Assembly (NCBI RefSeq): GCF_018502385.1
Contig: NZ_CP075523.1
Location: 2,542,001-2,606,000 of the forward strand
Direction: 5' to 3'
DNA: 64,000 nt
Source: Synechococcus sp. LA31
GTDB taxonomy: Bacteria; Cyanobacteriota; Cyanobacteriia; PCC-6307; Cyanobiaceae
This document shows positions 56,917 through 64,000 of the stretch, one piece after another (within the stretch, counting starts at the first letter, position 1; every line of letters begins with the position of its first letter). The notes below the pieces were generated by a model. The model was not told where the DNA came from and did no database searches. It saw only the letters and a program-made list of their open reading frames with translations. Both the position numbers and the translations under genes were made by a program.

Positions 56917-59900
56917 TCAGGTGCTTAGTGTGCGGCGCTGTGTGACCAGTTTGTAGGCCTCAACGCGATCGCCTTCTTGCCAGTTGGCGAAGCGATCACA
57001 GCCGATGCCGCACTCGAAGCCGGTGGCCACTTCCTTCTGGTCGTCTTTGCCGCGGCGCAGGGAGTCGAGGTCGCCCTCGTAAACCTTTTCCTTGCCACGC
57101 CAGACGCGCACCTTGCAGTTGCGTTGCAGCTTGCCGTTGGTGACGTAGCAGCCAGCCACGGCGCTCTTGCCGATGGTGAACACCGCGCGCACTTCGGCTT
57201 CGCCGAGGCCCTCCTCTACCAGCTCGGGTTCCAGTAGGCCTTCCATGGCCATCTGGATGTCTTCGAGCAGCTTGTAGATCACGTCGTAATCGCGCACATC
57301 CACGCCGGTGGCATCAGCGGCGCGCTTGGCGCCCGGTGCCATCGAAGTGTTGAAGCCAACAATCACAGCGCCGGATGCAGCCGCCAGGTCCACGTCGGTC
57401 TCGGTGACTTCGCCCGGTGCCGAGAGCAGCACCCGCACCTGCACCTCTTCTCGAGGCAGCTGCTCGAGCGAGCCCAGGATGGCTTCCACCGATCCCTGCA
57501 CGTCGGCCTTGAGGATCAAGTTGAGCTCCTTGAGTTCGCCTTCGCTGGCCTGGCCTGACATCGACGCCAGCGACACACGGCGCGAGGCCATCTGCTGGGC
57601 CAGACGGGTGGCGCGGGCTTCGGTGGCGCGATCGCCCACCACGGCGCGGGCCGATTTCTCGTCGGGGTAGACCTCGAACTCATCACCGGCGGTAGGCACT
57701 TCGCTGAAGCCCAGAGCCTCAACGGCGTAGGAGGGGCCGGCTTCTTTGACGCGCTTGCCGTTGTCGTCGACCATGGCGCGCACCTTGCCCAGGATCGGGC
57801 CAGCGGCGAGGACGTCGCCGGTGTGCAGGGTGCCGTTCTGGATCAGCAGGGTGGCGACGGGTCCCTTGGCCTTGTCGAGATGGGCCTCGATCACGGTGCC
57901 CTTGGCCATGCGGTCGGGGTTGGCCTGCAGGTCTTCCACTTCGGTGACGAGCAGGATCATCTCGAGCAGCTTGTCGATGTTCTCGCCCTTGATGGCGCTC
58001 ACCGGCACCATCACGGTGTTGCCGCCCCAGTCTTCGGCCACGAGTTCGTGGGAGGAGAGCTCCTGCTTCACCCGATCCGCTGAGGCGCCTTCCTTATCGA
58101 TCTTGTTGATCGCCACCACGATCGGCACCTTGGCGGCGCGGGCGTGGCTGATGGCTTCCAGGGTCTGGGGGCGCACGCCGTCATCGGCGGCCACCACGAG
58201 CACGGCCACGTCGGTGACCTTGGTGCCTCGGGCACGCATGGCGGTAAACGCTTCGTGGCCCGGGGTGTCGAGGAAGGTGATCTTGCGCTGCTCACCAGCG
58301 TGGGGCACTGCCACTTGGTAGGCACCGATGTGCTGGGTGATGCCTCCGGCCTCGCCGGCGGTGACCCGGGTTTTGCGGATGGAGTCCAGCAGGCTGGTTT
58401 TGCCGTGGTCCACGTGGCCCATCACGGTCACCACGGGTGGGCGGCGGATCAGGTGAGCCAGGTCGCTCTCCTCGATCATGTCCACTGTCTTGGCGGCAGC
58501 GGCCTCCACGTCGTCTTCGAGCACCGGCACGCCGAACTCATCCGACACCGTCTCGATCGCGGAGAGATCGAGGGTCTGGGTGACGGTGGCGATGATGCCC
58601 TTGAAGAAGAGGCTCTTAATGATCTCGGAGCTGTCGACGCCGAGGCGATCGGCCAGCTCTTGCACCGTGAGGTTGCCCTCCGGTACCACGAGCATTTCTG
58701 GACGCTGTTGCTTGGCCTCGCGGGCTGCGCGCAGCTCCATGGCGCGGCGGCGCTGGCGCTGACGGGTGGTTTCTTTCTTGCGCTTGCGGGTAACCGCGGT
58801 GGGCTTGCGGTGGGTGGGGGTGGCGCTCTTCGGTTTGGCTGGGCGGGCCAGGGAGGCCTGCAGCACCATCGCTTCTTGTCCGCCGGCGTAACCGCCGGTT
58901 TCCGCCGTCAGCGCATCGTCGTTTTCACCAATGATGTGAACTTTCTGGCGCTGCTTCTGCGGAGAGCGGCTGCGCAGTGCCTCCAGCTTGGCGCTGTCAT
59001 CCCAGTCCGGACGGCGGGGACGCCCACCGGCAGGAGGCTGTGGAGCACGGAAGTTTGGACGGCGTGGTGCCGAGGGTGGTGTGGCCGTTGGGCGTGCAGC
59101 ATCGGTGCTGCCGGGAGCGCCGGCGGCTGCCGGTGCGCCGGGCCCACCCGGACGGCGCGGCGGTGCTGCAGCCGGGCGTGCACCGGGCTTTTGGAGCTGC
59201 ATCAGCTCGCCAGGCGCCACCGGCTTGCGCATGCCTGGCATGCCGGGTCTTGTGGGAGGTGCGGGGCGGTTGCCACCGCTGGGACCGCTCACATCGCGGC
59301 GGATCGGTTTGCCAACCAGTTCCACCTGAGGCCGTGCCGGTGGTGCGCCGGGCTTGGCGCCCCGCACGGGGGCCGGGGCCCCGGGGCGTGTGGGCATGCC
59401 AGGTCGTTGGCTCAGGGACGGACGACCGGACGGAGGAGCGGGGCGACCACCCCCCTGACCGCTTTGGGGGCGACCCACCAGCTGAGGCTTGTTGCCGCCA
59501 CCGGCGCCGGGGCGGGTGGGCGCTGGCGCGCCAGGACGCTGGGGTGCAGCTGCAGGCCGCGGTGGCGGCGCTGCAGGACGTGCCGGCGCAGCAGCGCTTG
59601 GGGGAGCAGGCTTGCGGGCCGGCGGGGCACCTGCGGGAGTCTTGGAAACAATCGCCGGGGCGGGCCGGGCAGGAGCCGGAGCGCTGGGGCGGGCTGGTGC
59701 ACCCGCGGCCGGCTTGGCTGCCACGGGGCGTGCAGGAGGGGCTGAAGGAGCAGCAGGCCGCGCTGGGGGCGCCACGGGCTTGGCTGCCTTGGCTGCTGGG
59801 GCTGCAGGACGAGGCACTGGAGCCGCGGGGGCAGCCGGGCGTGACGGTGCTGCTACCGGCTTGGCTGCTGCAGGTTTGGTTGCTGCAGGTTTGGCCGGGG

Positions 59901-60213
59901 CCGCCGGTGCGCTGGCGACCGGTTTGGGTGCCTGGGGAGCCGCGGGGCTGGCGGCGGGTGCTGTGGGCGCTTTCTTCACGGAGAGGATGGCCTTCTGCGG
60001 CGGAGCTGCAGGCGAGGGCGCGCTCGCTGCCTGGGAGCCATTGCCGCCACTCTTAATCAGGTTGCGGATGCGGGCTGCTTCGTCGTCGCTGATGGAGCTG
60101 CTATGGCTCTTCGCGGCGATCGCGAGCTTCTCGGCGGCATCGAGCACGTCCTTGTTCTCAAGGCCCAAGTCCTTGGACAGCTCGTAAATCCTGACTTTGC
60201 CGCTGCTGGTCAT
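56917..60213 (-). CDS. infB: Translation initiation factor IF-2
   Basis: GTPase that brings initiator tRNA to the 30S subunit. The 1098-residue protein has a conserved N-terminal IF2-N segment ([24 protein letters not shown]), a roughly 350-residue Pro/Ala/Gly/Arg-rich disordered region, and a second IF2-N type part ([25 protein letters not shown]). The G domain starts near residue 590: [29 protein letters not shown]. The C-terminal domains end [16 protein letters not shown]. Length is in the upper range, because of the long linker. It follows ylxR in the nusA-type operon. Confidence 0.97.
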   Translation of the reverse strand: MTSSGKVRIYELSKDLGLENKDVLDAAEKLAIAAKSHSSSISDDEAARIRNLIKSGGNGSQAASAPSPAAPPQKAILSVKKAPTAPAASPAAPQAPKPVASAPAAPAKPAATKPAAAKPVAAPSRPAAPAAPVPRPAAPAAKAAKPVAPPARPAAPSAPPARPVAAKPAAGAPARPSAPAPARPAPAIVSKTPAGAPPARKPAPPSAAAPARPAAPPPRPAAAPQRPGAPAPTRPGAGGGNKPQLVGRPQSGQGGGRPAPPSGRPSLSQRPGMPTRPGAPAPVRGAKPGAPPARPQVELVGKPIRRDVSGPSGGNRPAPPTRPGMPGMRKPVAPGELMQLQKPGARPAAAPPRRPGGPGAPAAAGAPGSTDAARPTATPPSAPRRPNFRAPQPPAGGRPRRPDWDDSAKLEALRSRSPQKQRQKVHIIGENDDALTAETGGYAGGQEAMVLQASLARPAKPKSATPTHRKPTAVTRKRKKETTRQRQRRRAMELRAAREAKQQRPEMLVVPEGNLTVQELADRLGVDSSEIIKSLFFKGIIATVTQTLDLSAIETVSDEFGVPVLEDDVEAAAAKTVDMIEESDLAHLIRRPPVVTVMGHVDHGKTSLLDSIRKTRVTAGEAGGITQHIGAYQVAVPHAGEQRKITFLDTPGHEAFTAMRARGTKVTDVAVLVVAADDGVRPQTLEAISHARAAKVPIVVAINKIDKEGASADRVKQELSSHELVAEDWGGNTVMVPVSAIKGENIDKLLEMILLVTEVEDLQANPDRMAKGTVIEAHLDKAKGPVATLLIQNGTLHTGDVLAAGPILGKVRAMVDDNGKRVKEAGPSYAVEALGFSEVPTAGDEFEVYPDEKSARAVVGDRATEARATRLAQQMASRRVSLASMSGQASEGELKELNLILKADVQGSVEAILGSLEQLPREEVQVRVLLSAPGEVTETDVDLAAASGAVIVGFNTSMAPGAKRAADATGVDVRDYDVIYKLLEDIQMAMEGLLEPELVEEGLGEAEVRAVFTIGKSAVAGCYVTNGKLQRNCKVRVWRGKEKVYEGDLDSLRRGKDDQKEVATGFECGIGCDRFANWQEGDRVEAYKLVTQRRTLST

Positions 60214-60278
60214 TCAGTGCTCCAAAGGGTCGGTGCCAACGGGTGCCACCGGGCCTCCACACACGGTGAGGCCAACAT

Positions 60279-60557
60279 TCATCTTGCCTCAGAGCCTGCG
60301 GATGAGGTGGCGTGCAGGCGCTGCTCCAATGCCGCGTAGATGGAATCTGCAACGTGGCAACGGAGGCCCTTCTGCAGTTTCTTGCGGCGTTTGGCTTCCT
60401 CAAGGCAGCTCTCGCTGGGGCAGAGGTAGGCCGACCGGCCCATGCCCTGATCGAGAGCGAGGCCTCCGTCCGCCAGGCGAATGACCCGCCAGAGCTGCTG
60501 TCGATCGAGCAGCTGCCGGCAGGTCACGCAGCGCCTGAGGACGCTGCGCTCACTCAC
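60279..60557 (-). CDS. ylxR: YlxR/DUF448-family RNA-binding protein
   Basis: 92-residue protein typical of the gap between nusA and infB. The motifs RRCVTCRQLLDRQQLWRVIRL and GRSAYLCPSESCLEEAKRRKKLQKGL match YlxR, including the paired cysteines and the basic surface. The start is GTG 60557, overlapping the nusA stop as GTGA. Family members bind RNA and can regulate expression. Confidence 0.93.
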   Translation of the reverse strand: MSERSVLRRCVTCRQLLDRQQLWRVIRLADGGLALDQGMGRSAYLCPSESCLEEAKRRKKLQKGLRCHVADSIYAALEQRLHATSSAGSEAR

Positions 60558-62005
60558 CGGGCTCCTTCCTCGTCGTCGTTCGATACCGCCTCCACCGTCT
60601 CGGCGGCGGGTTGTTCGCTGCTCTCCTCAGTGCTCTCCTCAGCGACCTCTTCAGCCACGCTGTTCGCGTAGTCCGCCTCGTTGTAGCCAGCGTCTGCGCT
60701 GTAGTCCTCCTCGTCTTCCGGCAGGGGATAGAGCTCACGCAGGCGCGCATCTTCCTCGGCGCGGAGGGCCTGTTCGGCCTCCAGCCGCGCCTCGGCTTCG
60801 GCCTGCAGGGCTTCCTCCTCCTGGCGCTGGGCGATCAGCTCTGAGACCTTCTCGTCTTCGGAGGATTGGTCGTATTCGGTGCTGTTCTTGATGTCGATCT
60901 TCCAGCCGGTCAGGCGTGCGGCCAGGCGCACGTTCTGGCCCTCGCGGCCGATGGCCAGGCTGAGCTGATCGGGTGGCACAAGCACGTGGGCGTGCTGGCC
61001 TTCAGGGTCCACCAGACGAACAGCTTCCACGCGCGCCGGGCTGAGGGAGTTGGCGATGTATTGGCCGGGATCTTGTGACCAGCGGATCACGTCGATCTTC
61101 TCGCCGCGCAGCTCGTTGACCACCTGCTGGATGCGGGAGCCGCGGGCGCCGATGCAGGCACCCACCGGATCCACTTCGCGCTCCACAGAATCCACGGCCA
61201 CCTTGGTGCGTGGTCCCACCGAGCGGCTGGGGGGATTGGCCTCGCGGGCCACGGCCACGATCCGCACCGAACCCTCCTGGATCTCGGGCACCTCGTTTTC
61301 AAACAGGTACACCACCAGGCCGGCATTGGCGCGGCTCACGAACAGCTGAGGACCGCGGCGGGGCACCTCGCTCACCTCCTTGAGGAACACCTTGAAGGTG
61401 GCGTTGGCCCGGTAGTTGTCGTTGGGGAGCTGATCACGGCGGGGTAGCTCGGCCTCTACCTCGGGGCGACCTAGGCCGCTGCTCACGGCCATGATCACGC
61501 TTTGGCGCTCGAAGCGGATCACGCGGGCGGTGAGCACCGGATCCTCCAGATCCGCGAACTCCTCCTGAATCATGCGGCGCTGCTGATCTCGCAGCTTCTG
61601 GGCCAGCACCTGTTTGGTGGTGGCGGCGGCCATTCGGCCGAAATCTTCTTTCTCCGGGGTGACATCGAGCACCACCGTGTCGCCCACCTGAGCATCCTCG
61701 GCCACCTGCATCACCTCAGCCAGGGCGATCTGGTGGTCTTCGCTCTCCACGTCCTCCACGATGATCTTGGAGGCGAGCACCCGATAGCCCTCCTCATCGA
61801 GATCCAGGGCTACATCGAAGTTGGAGAAGTAGTCCTCCTCGAAGGGGTCTTCGCTGATGCCCAGGTACAACGTGCGGCGATACCGCTCGTAGCCCTTGAG
61901 CAGCGCCTCGCGCAGGGCCGATTCCACCACCTGGGCGGGCAGCTTTTTCTCTTCGCTGATGTCCTCGATCAGGTTCGACAGACCGGGGAGCAGAACCAGG
62001 GCCAT
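60554..62005 (-). CDS. nusA: Transcription termination/antitermination factor NusA
   Basis: RNA polymerase elongation factor for pausing, termination and antitermination. The 483-residue protein has the N-terminal RNAP-binding domain (VVESALREALLKGYERY...VEDVESEDHQIAL), the S1 domain, KH1 (GACIGARGSRIQQVVNELRGEKIDVI) and KH2 (LAIGREGQNVRLAARLTGWKIDI). The last 80 residues are acidic low-complexity sequence rather than E. coli-type AR repeats, as is usual outside proteobacteria. Follows rimP after 38 bases. Confidence 0.96.
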   Translation of the reverse strand: MALVLLPGLSNLIEDISEEKKLPAQVVESALREALLKGYERYRRTLYLGISEDPFEEDYFSNFDVALDLDEEGYRVLASKIIVEDVESEDHQIALAEVMQVAEDAQVGDTVVLDVTPEKEDFGRMAAATTKQVLAQKLRDQQRRMIQEEFADLEDPVLTARVIRFERQSVIMAVSSGLGRPEVEAELPRRDQLPNDNYRANATFKVFLKEVSEVPRRGPQLFVSRANAGLVVYLFENEVPEIQEGSVRIVAVAREANPPSRSVGPRTKVAVDSVEREVDPVGACIGARGSRIQQVVNELRGEKIDVIRWSQDPGQYIANSLSPARVEAVRLVDPEGQHAHVLVPPDQLSLAIGREGQNVRLAARLTGWKIDIKNSTEYDQSSEDEKVSELIAQRQEEEALQAEAEARLEAEQALRAEEDARLRELYPLPEDEEDYSADAGYNEADYANSVAEEVAEESTEESSEQPAAETVEAVSNDDEEGAR

Positions 62006-62043
62006 GGGGTGAGGGAGAAACGGGTGAGTCGGGGAGGGGCGGG

Positions 62044-62517
62044 TTAGCCCTCAGTGGGGGTGGTCAGGCGCACGGCAATCACGTCGGCGCGAGGGATGCG
62101 AACCGTGCGGCCGCGCACATTGATCTGCACGCTGTCGTCGGTCCGCTCGAGCAGAAGGCCTTCCCGTTCGGCCTCGGCCCCGGTTTTGGCATCGCGGCAG
62201 CGAACACAGACCGGAAATCCGCGAAAACTGCGGAAGTCACGGTCATCGTTCAGTGTTTCAGCAATGCCTGGGCTGCTGATCTCCAGAACATAAGCCTCCT
62301 CAATCAGTCCCGCAGCTTCGAGCGCATCGTCCAGCAGGCGACTGAAGCTGGCGCAGTTGTCGAGGTTCACATCACCGCCATCGGCCAGACGCAGCTGCAC
62401 TTGCAACGTCATCGGAATGCGGTGGGTGAGCAGCTGCACGCCACACACCTGAAACCCGGCTTCGGCGGCAGCCTGGCTGGCCAGGCGCTCTAGATCGGGA
62501 ATGAGGGGATGAGGCAA
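62044..62517 (-). CDS. rimP: Ribosome maturation factor RimP
   Basis: Factor for 30S maturation, first gene of rimP-nusA-ylxR-infB. The 157-residue protein has GFQVCGVQLLTHRIPMTLQV, VNLDNCASFSRLLDDAL, YVLEISSPGI and the C-terminal strand domain DDSVQINVRGRTVRIPRADVIAVRL. The start is TTG 62517; the only nearby alternative starts are further inside the conserved part. The 155 bases upstream (to 62672) contain no other gene and probably hold the operon promoter. Confidence 0.93.
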   Translation of the reverse strand: MPHPLIPDLERLASQAAAEAGFQVCGVQLLTHRIPMTLQVQLRLADGGDVNLDNCASFSRLLDDALEAAGLIEEAYVLEISSPGIAETLNDDRDFRSFRGFPVCVRCRDAKTGAEAEREGLLLERTDDSVQINVRGRTVRIPRADVIAVRLTTPTEG

Positions 62518-62672
62518 GCCAGATCGCTGTTGGGGGACGGGGCGACCCGTCCGGCACCTGCAGGGATCTGCAACCTGACTGGTCGCTGGTTCGAAAACCG
62601 ACGAGCAGTGAGGGGTGCCCGCCGGGCACGCACTGACCCTAGAGGATCAGGGTCTGATTCTCTGGCGCTGCC

Positions 62673-62942
62673 TCAGCCGCCCAGTGAACTGAGGTCGACT
62701 GCAGGCGGCTCCATGTAGGCATCACCAGGCTTCTGTTCGCCGCGCAGGGTCGGGTCTTGGTTGAGGCACTGGGCTTTCTGCTCATCCGTGCGCAGGTATT
62801 GGCACACACGCGCCCAGAGCTTCGAGCGGGTGGAGGGCCCGCCCTGGCTGAAGTGCACCAAGTCGATGCCGCCCGCCATGCCCTGGATCTCCACCTGGCA
62901 GAGGGAGCAGCGTTGGCGGGTGCCTGGAGGGATTGCAGCCAT
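62673..62942 (-). CDS. Small conserved-looking protein with a CXXC motif
   Basis: 89 residues from ATG 62942 (ATG 62951 and 62966 are in frame). It starts MAAIPPGTRQRCSLCQVEIQ with a CXXC pair, continues GGIDLVHFSQGGPSTRSKLWARVCQYLRTDEQKAQCL, and ends in a short acidic tail. Four cysteines altogether could bind a metal. The tail lacks membrane features. I do not recognise a named family, but codon use and length fit a real small gene. Divergent from the phosphoesterase. Confidence 0.68.
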   Translation of the reverse strand: MAAIPPGTRQRCSLCQVEIQGMAGGIDLVHFSQGGPSTRSKLWARVCQYLRTDEQKAQCLNQDPTLRGEQKPGDAYMEPPAVDLSSLGG

Positions 62943-62992
62943 GCCAGCCATGCGCAGAGCAGGCAACTTAGATCCATCGCTGCGGCACCAGG

Positions 62993-64000
<1,008 letters not shown>

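Noticed and set aside
58144-59745. 533-codon open frame on the plus strand
   Set aside because: It lies wholly opposite infB, has Gly/Arg-rich composition caused by the GC-rich codons of IF-2 and shows no domain.
59030-60050. Simple-sequence repeat or mobile element in the infB 5' part
   Set aside because: It is the Pro/Ala/Gly/Arg-rich disordered linker of IF-2, in frame throughout.

Overview
The window looks like a chromosomal segment of an alpha-cyanobacterium of the Cyanobium/Synechococcus picocyanobacterial group. The direct evidence is psbA (D1), psaE, a CP12-type Calvin-cycle regulator, pipX/pipY, several cyanobacterial families of unknown function (DUF3086, DUF3119, DUF4079, DUF1823, DUF3493, DUF2301), GC-rich coding sequence, very short intergenic gaps and the octamer GCGATCGC (HIP1) seen at least 12 times. 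I see no insertion sequence, prophage, CRISPR array, plasmid gene or rRNA operon. Almost all of it reads as core genome. The group assignment is inference from gene content, not from a database search.

Layout. 1-3842 (mostly minus): a truncated OmpR-type response regulator, a SnoaL-like protein, the methionine-salvage pair mtnB-mtnC coupled to mutM, then psaE with its terminator. 3953-6491 (plus): a helical protein of unknown function and recQ. 6501-12689 (minus): a four-LysM exported protein, an aldehyde dehydrogenase, a LysR-like HTH protein, and a coupled histidine kinase/NarL-type response regulator pair, headed by tRNA-Thr(GGU) and tRNA-Tyr(GUA). 12992-20083: aroQ-miaE, mtnD, cobI, a DUF4079 membrane protein, a cellulose-synthase-like glycosyltransferase, dusB, DUF1823 and an L,D-transpeptidase. 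20226-24913 (plus): der-ecfT-pipX-pipY-sepF-proC. 24917-29078 (minus): plsY with DUF3086, DUF3119 and an MlaE-type permease, then a GPH/MFS transporter. 29168-36358: tRNA-Gly(UCC), glycogen debranching enzyme, an MBL-fold protein, HU, gluQ, three small genes, and feoAB with a candidate Fur operator. 36533-41535: hemB, two tandem paralogous small membrane proteins, a TolC-type channel, and opposite it an HlyD-type adaptor with a small membrane protein. 41614-51281: a VOC protein, mutS2, a sugar-type ABC ATPase, obgE, cp12, an ABC-F ATPase, DUF2301 and a glutathionyl-hydroquinone-reductase-like protein. 51308-55571: aspartoacylase-like, two small exported proteins, psbA, rsmE and a yeast-type cytosine deaminase homologue. 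55718-64000: tRNA-Thr(CGU), DUF3493, then the minus-strand transcription/translation operon rimP-nusA-ylxR-infB with a trailing membrane protein, a calcineurin-like phosphoesterase and the start of an HtrA-type protease.

Working together: tight 1-20 base overlaps (ATGA, GTGA, TTGA, TGATG, TAATG) define many coupled units: mutM-mtnB-mtnC, RR-HK, aroQ-miaE, mlaE-DUF3119-DUF3086-plsY, feoA-feoB, HlyD-small membrane protein, VOC-mutS2, GST-DUF2301-ABC-F and nusA-ylxR. Several convergent gene pairs overlap by 47-87 bases, and two divergent pairs appear to share the same CATG as start codons. No gene-free stretch exceeds about 260 bases. The largest are upstream of psbA (52978-53231), upstream of HU (32084-32264) and upstream of cp12 and the 47263 gene (47098-47262).

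No single obviously new defence or biosynthetic system is present. The better leads are the MlaE-DUF3119-DUF3086-PlsY lipid operon, the tandem small membrane paralogues attached to TolC, a CP12 lacking its N-terminal cysteine pair, a perfect 12-bp hairpin at the gluQ start, an untracked 36-residue membrane peptide, and a Fcy1-like deaminase.
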